Both the position numbers and the translations under genes were made by a program. Shown piece by piece: positions 45,490 through 55,900 of a stretch of 64,000 bases of DNA. Numbering within the stretch: the first letter of the stretch is position 1; the number at the start of each line of letters is the position of its first letter. This DNA comes from Candidatus Uabimicrobium amorphum (GTDB lineage Bacteria; Planctomycetota; Uabimicrobiia; Uabimicrobiales; Uabimicrobiaceae). The stretch covers positions 6,214,501-6,278,500 of the forward strand of contig NZ_AP019860.1 in the NCBI RefSeq assembly GCF_009002475.1. Reading direction: 5' to 3'. The notes below the pieces were generated by a model that saw only the letters and a list, made by a program, of their open reading frames with translations, had not been told where the DNA came from and made no database searches.

Positions 45490-48400
45490 CTATTCTTTAT
45501 ACTTTTGCCAAACTGGTACATACTCTATATCTTCGGATTTACTCAAGTACTCCATTTGTATACGAATATCACTTGCTGATATTTTAGTTTCTTCGAAAAA
45601 AACTTCAAATACACCATTCGTTTCTTCAGCTTTAACATCCATAGAATCAAGAATCGATTTGAATGAGTCAATCTCTGGAGCATTTGATTCGAGAACAACT
45701 TCCGTTTTTGTTTTATTTACTTTTTTCATTATCTTAAATTTTACAGAACTTGTGTATTCAGATTTTCGCTCATACACAGTAGCTAAAATTTGAAGTTGTT
45801 CCATGGTTTTTTCTAACATAGGTGGTACCTCTGCTTTTTCCTTTATTAATCTCAAAAGAGATTGTTCAAAGAATGGTGGAAATGTTTTTCCGAACGATTG
45901 ACGTATATCTACAGTGTCACTACCTGTATTTATACTCTCATACTCTTTCTTTATCATTTCCCCGTCAGGAAGTTGCTTCAAGGATTGCTGAGTTATATAC
46001 TGACCAGAAATAGGATAAAACAAATGGATGTATTGTTTTAGTAACTCTTTTTTTATGCTAAGTTTATCAAGAAGTGGACGTACTTCTTCCAACCAGTTGC
46101 TTCTTTTTTGATTACGAAGAACTTTTATTTCTTCGAATAACTTTCCCTGAAAACCGGAACTTTCTTTATTTACACCAAATTTTATCGTTACATTTTTTTT
46201 AGGACGCTTAATTTTTAAGTCACTGGCGAATTCAATTTTATTTCTTGCTTCAACAGTTACTTCAGCGTCATTAGGAAGAGCTACTTCAAATTTTACATTT
46301 TCCTTACTGCGTACAACTAATCTAGAACCTTGGTTTAAGTCATTTGAATATAATTTTATAAACTTTCCAAGGATCACACTTCCATCACTTTCAATAGATT
46401 CTTTGAGTGATTCTGGATACAAGATGTTCCCGCCATACTTTGAAGTAAATCTTTTAGATATTTTATCAAAAAAGTAATTTTTTAAATTTGCTCCTTTTTC
46501 CCAATTATTTTTAATAAAAGAACTAGGTTCTCCCATTAAGTTGTCGTGTTTGTAATGAAACGATAGTAATTCTTCAAGAGCAAGTTTCAACGCCTGTAGT
46601 TTTTGTACTTCTTGACCTTGTTGTTCACCTTCTTGCATTTCCCCACTATTTAGTTTTGACTCGTTACATTTTATGGCTATACGAAGAAAAACTTCCACTT
46701 CGCCAACCTTTTTAGTTCGGTAGTTGTTTCCTGTACCTCCACCAGTATCATACTTATAAGTCCATTTTTCGTAGCATAGTATTTTATCAAATTCGAAAAG
46801 ACCAATATCTTCGCCCTGGTGTATATAATGGGGAAGTAAGTCTTGTATAGGAGGTAGTGAAACCGAATCTATTTCTGTATTATTGTCCCAGTTTTCTGTT
46901 TCCTTAATTTGAAATGCATCTTCAGAGGTGATCGCTACATAACTTTTATAGTCTCTTGGTTCTTCCTTGAAGGGAGATTCCCATAAATCATCGAACGACG
47001 TTAAACTTTTGGATTTTAACTCATTATAAGTACTCATGTAGTCTTCAAAACGCTCCATAAGAAATTGGTCTGTAGGAAAGAGATCTAGAAGTTTTTTATA
47101 CTGGTCTCCAGTATACATTATTCGATATAAACCATCTGTTGTTGTATTTTCGAGATAGTGGTACGGCCAGTTATTAACTGCTCTAATGAAGTATTCTGCA
47201 CCATCAGACCATGCTTTTAAATTTATTGGTAAGAGTGGCGCAATCGGTGGAAAGATATTTAGATGTTTTTTTTGATGGTTGTCAAAAAGTTGATTTAATA
47301 GTGATAGTTGCTTCCAATTAAAATAGCCAAGGTTTTTTAGTTGAGTTTCAAGACTTTTACGTTTTTGGATTTGCTTTTTTAAATCTTCAATTTGTTTTTG
47401 GGAATATTCTGAATCAGAGTTTTTACTCAACCTCTCTTCTAATTTTTTTTCTAATTCTTCGGTTGTCGAGCCGTCTTCTAATTTTTTGGCAATTTCTAGT
47501 GGACGCTTTAACAAATTGGACCATACGTAGAAAAATATTGCTGACAGCCTTACTTGTGTCATAAGTGTTTGATCGCTTTCCTGTTCTCCTAGCGATTGGT
47601 TTTCACTTAGAAACTCAGTAAGATTTAAAAAATTTTGAAGTTGTTCATAATCATTATTATTAATCGCCTCCTGTAACTTAGCCAAATTTTGAGTGTAAAC
47701 AGATTGTGTTGATCTCGTTACTGCATGTTCAGACGAAAGTGAAAAAAAACCGTTCAAGTCTTTAATAAATATTTGTTCAGCGTTTTTATACTCCTCATCT
47801 TCGATATCGGGAAGTTTGCGGGTAGACAAATCCCCATATTTAGTATAGACTTCAAACGTGTGCTCCTCTTGCTTTATTTTTTTTATATCGAGACCTAACT
47901 GTTGTATTTCATTAGATATATCTTCATTCAGTACCTTTAGGTCATTGCGTATATCATTTAAAGTCTCCATCATTTTTTTCTGATTGATTATTATGTCATG
48001 AAGGAGATCGTAACTTTTAGATGTTAAACTGTATATTTCTGCCAGTTTTTTATCTACGCGGTCAAAACGCAAATGCATATCTTTACTTACATCTGCTAGC
48101 TGTTTACTCAACTTTCCAAATTGTTCCATCACTATTTGGTGTTCACTCGGTTGCTCGTTAAACATATTGACAATTTCCAAAGCAACTGCTAAGTAATTAC
48201 CACTCGCAACCAAAGTCGCTGCACTAAAAAGATTTACTTTGTTTGCTTTTTTCCCAGTTGTATTCTCTGTGAAAATATCAGTGATGCTAGGTTCAAAAAC
48301 TTGAGCTAACTTTCGTGTAGCAACCATTGCCTTAATAGAAGCAGACCCAAATTTTTGAATATCTCTGGCTAATTTTTTTTCTTTCTCACCCCCTCTATTT

Positions 48401-49599
48401 AAAATTGTCGAAGTTAAGAATATTATGGTTTTTTTCGTTTCCATAGATGTAATAAATTGTTGTTCTTCTTGCTCTCTTTTTGCTACTATTGAAGCTAAAA
48501 GTGCTTCATCTTCTTGGCGTTTCTTTTCTAATTCTAATTCTTCTTTCTTTTTTTTCCAAAGAAATTCCACCATTGATTTGGTTTCTTTTATATCCTTTGT
48601 ATTTTCTATTTGTTGCTTCCTTATCGCTTCTATTTCGGCTTTTTGTTCTGTCATTGCTTTATCTAGGTGATCTCGTATTTTTTGGCCTTCACGTATAACC
48701 TGATCTCCCACCTCTGCGATAACTTTTTGTGCTAGTGCCTGGTTGTGATTTTTTAAATCATCAACCATTGCCTCAGCATCTTCTCTGCTTAAACCTATTG
48801 TTTGTTGAATGACAGTAACTGGTGGGCTATCATGACTGAATCCTTGTCTTTTTTCTTCGTCTTTTGCTAATGCTGTATCCCCATTTTTTTCAGTTTCATC
48901 ACAAAGTTGTTCAACTTCTTTCTCCATCTTTTCTTCAAAAAATTTTAATTTTGCTTCTGCAGGTTGAACCCCCTCTCTTTCGTGTAACTCTTGAGCCATT
49001 TCAGCTCCGATTTCAACGCCTGAGGCAATAAGCCCAGCAGTGGAAGCGCGTCCTATGTATTTATAACCTTTTTGACTAAGATGTTTTTCTAATTTGGGAT
49101 TAAGTACGGATTTGTCATTTTTTCCTTTAATAGAAGCAGCTTTTTTTATTGCCCCTGCAACGTTTCCCATGTTACTAACAGCATTTGCTGTTCCTTTTAC
49201 GTAACCGATGATTTCTCTTTCTTTGTATCTTTTACTAACTTTTTTTCTTTGTTCTGTTGCGAAAGCTGACCACATGGTTACCTTCTGAGTACGCTTCACT
49301 TCCCTACCGGAAGGATCATATTTTAGACTTTTATCAATCTCTCTGCTTACACGTTTGTATACGGGATGTTTTTTGGCTTCTGCATCTGTTGTTATGTTAT
49401 ATTGTCTTTTAATCTCCTTCCTTGTGGCATTTAGAGCCTCTTTTTTCACGTTATGTTTTGTTAGAGTTGTCATCGTATGATCATTTGGTCTAGATGCTGC
49501 AGTAACATATACATCTCTTTGTACATCTTTTTGATCTTGTTGGGAAAACAAATGACATGAAAACAGGCAAATAATAACCATATATCGAAATTTATTCAT
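45490..49599 (-). CDS. Large secreted coiled-coil protein of unknown function
   Basis: 1369 residues, not recognised. Visible: signal peptide (MVIICLFSCHLFSQQ); a basic region with a Gly/Ala-rich stretch (GTANAVSNMGNVAGAIKKAA, about 155-175); coiled coils at about 285-395 and 470-580; a mostly helical middle with a further charged coil (about 720-770). A beta-rich, coathanger-like stretch lies near 1130-1170 (VEARNKIEFASDLKIK), and the rest to the C-terminus is mainly helical and charged. No enzyme motif or membrane segment was found. It follows the tail-fibre-like gene by 81 bp in the same direction, suggesting joint expression and perhaps a structural partnership. RBS AAAGGTG. Confidence 0.85.
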   Translation of the reverse strand: MNKFRYMVIICLFSCHLFSQQDQKDVQRDVYVTAASRPNDHTMTTLTKHNVKKEALNATRKEIKRQYNITTDAEAKKHPVYKRVSREIDKSLKYDPSGREVKRTQKVTMWSAFATEQRKKVSKRYKEREIIGYVKGTANAVSNMGNVAGAIKKAASIKGKNDKSVLNPKLEKHLSQKGYKYIGRASTAGLIASGVEIGAEMAQELHEREGVQPAEAKLKFFEEKMEKEVEQLCDETEKNGDTALAKDEEKRQGFSHDSPPVTVIQQTIGLSREDAEAMVDDLKNHNQALAQKVIAEVGDQVIREGQKIRDHLDKAMTEQKAEIEAIRKQQIENTKDIKETKSMVEFLWKKKKEELELEKKRQEDEALLASIVAKREQEEQQFITSMETKKTIIFLTSTILNRGGEKEKKLARDIQKFGSASIKAMVATRKLAQVFEPSITDIFTENTTGKKANKVNLFSAATLVASGNYLAVALEIVNMFNEQPSEHQIVMEQFGKLSKQLADVSKDMHLRFDRVDKKLAEIYSLTSKSYDLLHDIIINQKKMMETLNDIRNDLKVLNEDISNEIQQLGLDIKKIKQEEHTFEVYTKYGDLSTRKLPDIEDEEYKNAEQIFIKDLNGFFSLSSEHAVTRSTQSVYTQNLAKLQEAINNNDYEQLQNFLNLTEFLSENQSLGEQESDQTLMTQVRLSAIFFYVWSNLLKRPLEIAKKLEDGSTTEELEKKLEERLSKNSDSEYSQKQIEDLKKQIQKRKSLETQLKNLGYFNWKQLSLLNQLFDNHQKKHLNIFPPIAPLLPINLKAWSDGAEYFIRAVNNWPYHYLENTTTDGLYRIMYTGDQYKKLLDLFPTDQFLMERFEDYMSTYNELKSKSLTSFDDLWESPFKEEPRDYKSYVAITSEDAFQIKETENWDNNTEIDSVSLPPIQDLLPHYIHQGEDIGLFEFDKILCYEKWTYKYDTGGGTGNNYRTKKVGEVEVFLRIAIKCNESKLNSGEMQEGEQQGQEVQKLQALKLALEELLSFHYKHDNLMGEPSSFIKNNWEKGANLKNYFFDKISKRFTSKYGGNILYPESLKESIESDGSVILGKFIKLYSNDLNQGSRLVVRSKENVKFEVALPNDAEVTVEARNKIEFASDLKIKRPKKNVTIKFGVNKESSGFQGKLFEEIKVLRNQKRSNWLEEVRPLLDKLSIKKELLKQYIHLFYPISGQYITQQSLKQLPDGEMIKKEYESINTGSDTVDIRQSFGKTFPPFFEQSLLRLIKEKAEVPPMLEKTMEQLQILATVYERKSEYTSSVKFKIMKKVNKTKTEVVLESNAPEIDSFKSILDSMDVKAEETNGVFEVFFEETKISASDIRIQMEYLSKSEDIEYVPVWQKYKE

Positions 49600-49635
49600 A
49601 AAAGCACCTTTGTTTATTAAAAATATAAGTTATTA

Positions 49636-49663
49636 ATTACAAGAGAATTTAATCCCTTGTAAT
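49636..49663. terminator. Weak hairpin after the third tail-fibre-like gene
   Basis: Arms ATTACAAG and CTTGTAAT around a 12-base loop, 17 bp past the stop of the 49681 gene. It occupies the same position as the stronger hairpins that follow the other two tail-fibre-like genes. Confidence 0.4.
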
Positions 49664-49680
49664 CCAATATCATGATGTAC

Positions 49681-52587
49681 TCATTTTGTTTTTGTGTGTG
49701 TTTGAGCTATTTTTTGCAAAATACTTTGTAGTTGTTTTATTTCTTGGCGAACGTTAGAAAGCTCCGTTTTTAACTCATCGTTCTGTTTTTGCAAATGTTT
49801 ATTGCGATTATTTTGCTTAATGGTGTAAAGAGTAAGTTCTTCAATTTTCTTTAGTAGCTGAGTCGAAATCTCCGTGATGTTAATGCCATTTTGGGCAATT
49901 TTTTCCTTGCTCGGAATCCCCGGGAGATGTTTTAAAGTCTTAATTTTTTCTTCTAATGTTTCAAGTGGCATCAAATTGTAGTCCGATTCAAAAACATAAT
50001 CCGGCCAGTTAACATCATGCATAATTACTAATGACTGTGCTTCAATTTCCCCTTTTATTTTTAGAGAGCGTGTACGTACTTCATCTGTTTCTAAAATGTT
50101 TTTATTTTCACTCTGAAATAAATGTTGTCCTACTTTATTTTGAAGAGCTGTGAATTCCATCTGGTTTTGGAGAAAAGCGCCACTTAACATAGTAAAATTT
50201 TGTTTTAACGCCGTCTGTGTTGTATCTATTAAATCTATTTTGTTAGTTTTTTCATTTACTTGTTTCAAGGTTTTATTTACTTCTTCTATACTACCTTTTA
50301 ACTTAAGTATTTCGAACAAATTCGTATCTGTTGCTTTTATACGATCTTCAAGAGTAGATACCTTTGTATTTAGATTTACAAGGCTTATTTCACCACTTTT
50401 AATATCACCGTTAGTGCTTATTTCTCCGCCAAGTATTAAATTTCCAGAAGATTTGACATTCCCTTTGACATTTAATATAAAACCATCAACTGGTGTAGTT
50501 CCAATTCCAACAAGCCCACCACTGTTGATGTACATTCTTTTTTGCCCCTGTGTCTGAAAAATAAGGGAACCGTTGTCACTTGTGCCCCCTTCAACATCAA
50601 GAATAAGATTTCCAGGGAAACTATCACCAAATTTGCCAAAAACTCTCGTTCCGTTAGTTACTCTTTCAACTTCTAGTCCTTTGAGTTTAAATGAACTACT
50701 TTCTATATATTCCGCTTCAACTTTTTTGGCAAATACGGTTCCAGATGCTTGTATGTCACCAACAATGTCTAGCATTTTTGTCGGTGTAGTTGTGCCAACG
50801 CCTACAGCTCCGTTGCTGTTTATAAACATGCGATCTTTACTTTGGGTGCGAAAAAGAAGTCCACCAGCGGTGCTTAATCCACCATTGACATCTAATACGA
50901 GATTGCGATTAGAACTAGGACCAAAATTGCTGTGAACCTTACCGTTTTCTAATTTTAGGTGTCCTCCCGATACGCTTACTGTTTCTGCTGAGAGTTGATT
51001 GGATGCTGTAACGTTCTGGGCTGTAATCTTACCAGATGCTAATATATTTCCTCCCACATGAAGATGCTCTTGTGGATTTTTTGTTCCTATGCCAACAGCT
51101 CCTGAATTACTAATACGCATTCTTTCTTCGGCTTGATTTTGACCAGTTTGAAATACCATCGCTCCATGACCACTAACTCCACCTTCTATACCCAGAACCA
51201 GATCGCGATCAGAACTTGTGCCTATTTTTGAGTGTATAGATGTTCCACCCACAGTTAAATTCTTGGTTTTTAGGAAATCACCAGTGACAGACTCCGTAGC
51301 AACTACATTTTTTCCACTAATGGTACTGCTTGATACAACTTCCCCACGAACATCTAGCATTTTTGTCGGATTTATAGTTCCTATACCAACATTTCCACCT
51401 CTGCTAATATACATTGCTTCTTTGGCATAGTCTTCTGCTGTTTGAAAAAGGATTCCTCCGGCTTGTGCTACTCCACCTGTAATAGAAAAAGTTAAATTGC
51501 TTCCAGACGCTTCGCTAATAGTAGAAGAGATAGAAGTCCCACTTAGGATTAAATTCTTGGTTTTTAAGGAATCACCAGTAACAGAAGTCGTAGCAACTAG
51601 ATTTTTTCCAGTGATGGTATCACTTGAGACGACTTCACCGCGAACGTCTAGTGTTTTCGTTGGATTTATAGTTCCAAGACCAACTCTACCACCTCTATTG
51701 ATGTACATTGCTTCTTTGGCATAGGCTTCTGCTGGCTGAAAAAGGATTCCTCCGGCTTGTCCGACTCCACCTGTAATAGAAAAAGTTAAATTACTTCCAG
51801 ATTGTTCGCTGATAGCTGAAGAGATAGAAGTCCCACTCAGGATTAAATTTTTGGTTTTTAGGGAATCGCCAGTAACAGAAGCAGTAGCAACTAAATTTTT
51901 TCCAGTGATAGTATCGCTTGAGATGACTTCACCGCGAACATCTAGTGTTTTAGTTGGCTTTCTAGTTCCAAGACCAACTCTACCACCTCTATTGATGTAC
52001 ATCGCTTCTTTGGCATAGGCTTCTGCTGGCTGAAAAAGGATTCCTCCTCCATCAGCTGTTCCTGCTCTCTCTCCTGGCCTACCTGTAATTCTAAAAGTCA
52101 GGTTATGTGCAGAACTTGGGCCTAAACCGCAAGACACTGTTGTTCCAGCTAACTGTAAAGAATGAACTTGTAGTTTTGGAGTTGAGACTGAACCTATTGT
52201 CACTAAATTTCCAGATTTATCCAACTTTAGTACAGCATGTTCTTGGCTCGCTACTGGACGATAGTCAGTTCCTGCTGGGGTATTTCTAAAAGAAATTATG
52301 AATTGATCTTGTGCAGCAGAGCTTTTAGGAGGTAATCCCCAAAACCATGCAGTATTAAGATTATTTAGGGTATGAGCATATACACCTGCACCGCGGATAT
52401 AATTGTAGGATTTTAATAGTATAGCGCTTTGAGTCCAGTTATCTCCTCCTACTGCCGATATTGTTAACAAGCCTGGATCACCTTGATTCCTATTTATGAT
52501 ACTCATATTCGGATATTCTTCTTGTTGGGTAAATGCAAATGGCACTGCTAAAACAAACACCAATAGTATATATAATAAATTTTGCAT
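49681..52587 (-). CDS. Secreted tail-fibre-like repeat protein (largest of three)
   Basis: About 968 residues. Signal peptide (MQNLLYILLVFVLAVPFAFT), an N-terminal cap resembling that of 32736-35126, then at least six fibre units around GG(I/L)LF or GAMVFQ and VG(L/I)GT..PTK..DV. Units 2 and 3 are nearly identical at DNA level (294-bp period). The C-terminal domain has LETLEEKIKTLKHLPGIPS, KIEELTLYTIKQ and a coiled coil. ATG at 52587 is preferred because GGAG lies 9 bases before it; an in-frame ATG at 52602 adds five residues ahead of the signal peptide and has no ribosome site. Likely forms a trimeric fibre. Upstream of the 1369-residue secreted protein. Confidence 0.85.
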   Translation of the reverse strand: MQNLLYILLVFVLAVPFAFTQQEEYPNMSIINRNQGDPGLLTISAVGGDNWTQSAILLKSYNYIRGAGVYAHTLNNLNTAWFWGLPPKSSAAQDQFIISFRNTPAGTDYRPVASQEHAVLKLDKSGNLVTIGSVSTPKLQVHSLQLAGTTVSCGLGPSSAHNLTFRITGRPGERAGTADGGGILFQPAEAYAKEAMYINRGGRVGLGTRKPTKTLDVRGEVISSDTITGKNLVATASVTGDSLKTKNLILSGTSISSAISEQSGSNLTFSITGGVGQAGGILFQPAEAYAKEAMYINRGGRVGLGTINPTKTLDVRGEVVSSDTITGKNLVATTSVTGDSLKTKNLILSGTSISSTISEASGSNLTFSITGGVAQAGGILFQTAEDYAKEAMYISRGGNVGIGTINPTKMLDVRGEVVSSSTISGKNVVATESVTGDFLKTKNLTVGGTSIHSKIGTSSDRDLVLGIEGGVSGHGAMVFQTGQNQAEERMRISNSGAVGIGTKNPQEHLHVGGNILASGKITAQNVTASNQLSAETVSVSGGHLKLENGKVHSNFGPSSNRNLVLDVNGGLSTAGGLLFRTQSKDRMFINSNGAVGVGTTTPTKMLDIVGDIQASGTVFAKKVEAEYIESSSFKLKGLEVERVTNGTRVFGKFGDSFPGNLILDVEGGTSDNGSLIFQTQGQKRMYINSGGLVGIGTTPVDGFILNVKGNVKSSGNLILGGEISTNGDIKSGEISLVNLNTKVSTLEDRIKATDTNLFEILKLKGSIEEVNKTLKQVNEKTNKIDLIDTTQTALKQNFTMLSGAFLQNQMEFTALQNKVGQHLFQSENKNILETDEVRTRSLKIKGEIEAQSLVIMHDVNWPDYVFESDYNLMPLETLEEKIKTLKHLPGIPSKEKIAQNGINITEISTQLLKKIEELTLYTIKQNNRNKHLQKQNDELKTELSNVRQEIKQLQSILQKIAQTHTKTK
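51247..52060. repeat. 294-bp tandem fibre-unit repeat
   Basis: Units of 294 bp (98 codons) end at 51834 and 51540, with close similarity extending into the unit before (to about 52060). Each encodes GGILFQ.AE.YAKEAMYI followed by the GT.NPTK motif. Confidence 0.85.
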
Positions 52588-52981
52588 TCCTTGTTTCTCC
52601 ATATTCTGTAAATTTGTAGTTATAGAAGTACTCGATGAGTTAACTATGGTGGAAAATATCTATCACCTTATTATCTATATCTTGAATAAACTAAAATAAA
52701 GCCATACAAATTAAAAATCAATATTATTATTAAAAATCAATAAAGTTAAATTTTTTATATTTATGGGTAAATCTAAAATAAAAATATAATTTCTAGTTTT
52801 CGTAAAAGAATGACTCTTTAATGTAATATTTTTTTGCAAAGGGAGGGACGTTTTTTCGCAGTTCAAAATGAGGGAAAACCTTAGATTAATTTTCTATGAG
52901 GTCAGGGAGGTAGGATTTTAAAATTAGAGTGCTGGATACTCCGGAAAGAATAAAATTGTTAGTCTGACTCTAGTCCAAGCA
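52588..52981. promoter_or_regulatory. Very AT-rich intergenic region upstream of the third fibre gene
   Basis: No gene. It should contain the promoter of the minus-strand fibre gene and the 3' end of the kinase gene at 52982. A 13-bp direct repeat TTAAAAATCAATA occurs at 52711-52723 and 52730-52742 (19-bp period) within a long A/T tract, possibly a protein-binding or curvature element. I could not assign a -35/-10 pair. Confidence 0.35.
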
Positions 52982-55900
52982 TTATTTGTGCACAAATGTT
53001 TGTATAATTACCCGTGGGTCTTTGCGGCGGAGCATTTTCATTAAGGTGGCTAACGGATTTTGTATTGCGGTATTGCTATAAAAAAAATAAATAAATTCAT
53101 CGCCCACCACATCGTCTAAAACAAAAGCTTTTCCCATCTCAGGAATAAAATATGTACCTGAGAGTGTTGGCTGGGTTGGCTCAGGACGCTCAAAAAGTGG
53201 GTTGTTTGGGAAAATTTGAGCCCATTTCCCCGAACTATCTTTTTGATATCCATATAAGTAAATATTTTTTTGAATGCTGGAGGAGACATTCAGAAGTAAA
53301 AAGTATGGCTGTTGTGAATGCATTACATCTCTCATAACTTCCCACCCCTCATTCTTTGTGCGTTTTGACATAACATCAAATTGGACGGGAGGATATAGTT
53401 TTTGGTATTTTTGCAGTTGTATTTTTTCTCCACTACCTTTGATTAATTTTTGTACTTTTTGTAGTAGTGCATCTACTTTTTCCCACTGTCGTTTTTGTAG
53501 CGATGTGTCTATTTTTGAGAATATCTGCTTCACTGTTATTTTGCGTTTTACTTCTTTGATATTTGCCAAACCGGCTTTGATCGATTTTTCTGCCTTTTCT
53601 AAAAATGGAGATACTTGCAATGTCGTTGATTGCGCGTTTGTTTTTGCTACTTTAAACCTCTTGACGGCTACGCGCCACTGCTTGCTTTCTATTTCTTTTT
53701 TTAAACGGTGTAGTGCTTGTAATGTGTATATCTCTTTTTTAAAACGGCGATTTGCTTGTTGTGCTATTAGCAAATTTTTTGCTGCCACAAAATTTTGGCG
53801 CTGGACATAAAGTTTTACTTTTGCCCTTGCTTCCTGCCAAATTTTCTCATTGCATAGGCGAGAAGTTTCTTGTATATAACGAATTTCTTCTTGTAGTGAT
53901 TTTTCTATTTTTCCCATTCCCTCTAATGCTTTTTTCCATTGTTTGTCTTTCACAAAAGCTTGTACTTTTTGTAGTTTTTGACTAGTTTCTAACCACATCG
54001 TAAATGGGCGTAGTTTGTTTGGAAGATAGGCTTGTTGATTTTTTTGCCCCTGTAAAAAAGCGGCGGTTGCTTGCTCAAATTTGTGGTCTGAAATATTCTT
54101 TTGTCCCAATTCCCAAAGTTTTTTTACCTCTTCACTAACAGCGTATTTCATTTTGTCAGATAAAGCAACAATTGCCTTGTGATAGCTTTGGAACTGTAGG
54201 TCTTCATCAATGTCATCGAAAATGTTATAAGCAATAGCAAATTTTTTGTTCGTTAAAAGCCGTTCTATTTTATCAACAGTTGTTAAGAATTGATTTCGTC
54301 GTAACCTTTTTTCTTCTAATGATCTTACTTCACCTTGTGTTTCTATCAACTTTTTGTTTCTCTCTTCGGCGAGTTTTGTCGCAGTTTGTGCTTTTACTTT
54401 TTCTTGATTGATCCAGTATGAACTTGTGGCAAGTGTTACGATAATGATGACGACGGCTGCTAAAAGTCCATATCTGATTATTTGCTGTCGCAGATCTCGT
54501 TGTTGATTTTGTTTTAAGATAGATTTTATTTTTTGTAGTAGCTGAAATTTTTGCAAACCGTCTTTTAGTTCGTTAGTTTGTGCTATTGCCAATCCCAAGT
54601 CTTCATTTTTAAGCGCCAACTCAATCAGTGATAATTGGGCAACTTGCTTTTCTTTTAAAGCTTTCTTGTTATTCGGCCATAGTTCAATTGCTTGTTGGAA
54701 ACCAAAAATTGCTTCAGAAAATTTATGGTACAGAGGTGTAGCTTGTTTTCTAATGATCGCTGATTCTGCAAAATTTATTTTTCGTTGGCAGTCATGAAGT
54801 CGTTTTTCTGCAGCATTCGTAATTGTCATACTTTGTTGATGCGACAGGTAACTTTCGATATCTTTTTTCATGTGATCCACATTTTGATAGCGGTTTTTAA
54901 TATTCACGGCCATTGCTTTGTGGCATATCCGTTGTAGTTCCTCTGGTATGTCTTCGGAAAATTTAGGTAGTTCACCTGTAACAGCAGCAACAAGGGCTGC
55001 CATAGTGCCTCCTCTATGTGGAGGAGTTCCCATCAAGATGTGATAGAGTATACCTCCAAGTAAATACACATCTGTCCATGGGCCAATGTGCTTTCCCGAT
55101 CCTTTTGCAAGTTCCCATGACATATAGCTAGGAGTTCCAAGAGGAGATTTTACGGCAGATTTATGTACCGCGACACTGTTCTCTTTTTGATTTCTAATGT
55201 CGACGGCAATTCCCCAATCCATCACCAGTACTTCGCCAAATTCTCCGATCATCACATTTGATGGTTTTAAATCGTTGTGGACAATTCCTTTGCTGTGCGC
55301 ATATGCGATCGCATTACATACATCCAGTAACACTTTAAGATGTTTTTCAACATTATATTTTTGAGCTAATTTTCGTTCTTCAGATGTCTTAGGATGAAGT
55401 AAGTTTTTCCACTCTATTCCCCCGACCAGTTTCATTGTTAGAAATACTTCTCCATTCTTGTTTTCTCCGAGTTCGTGGACCGGAACAATGTTTGGGTGGT
55501 TGAGGTAAGCAGTTACCAATGATTCAGAGACAAATTTTTGTTTTTTGATACGATTTTCTTCCCCAAGTATTTTTTTGATGGCGACTTCGCGTTGTAGACT
55601 AGACTGCTTCCCTCTGAACACAACTCCCATACCGCCACGGGCGATTTCTTCCAGCATTTTGTAATTCCGAGTTGAAGAATCTGTTGCATCTGGGGCTACG
55701 CGATTGGCTACAACCATTTCCTTATTTTGTTTTACTTGAGAATGTTTATTTTTGCTGTCTTCTGCCAGTGTTAGTATAGGCAAATTTAGAGAAACGTTCT
55801 TTCCACTACCCCAATTTCTACTTCGGTAAGTTGCGTCCGGATTTGATTCTCCAATTTGATCCTCTGGAATAATGTCTTTCCATACCTTTTTTATTTCGCT

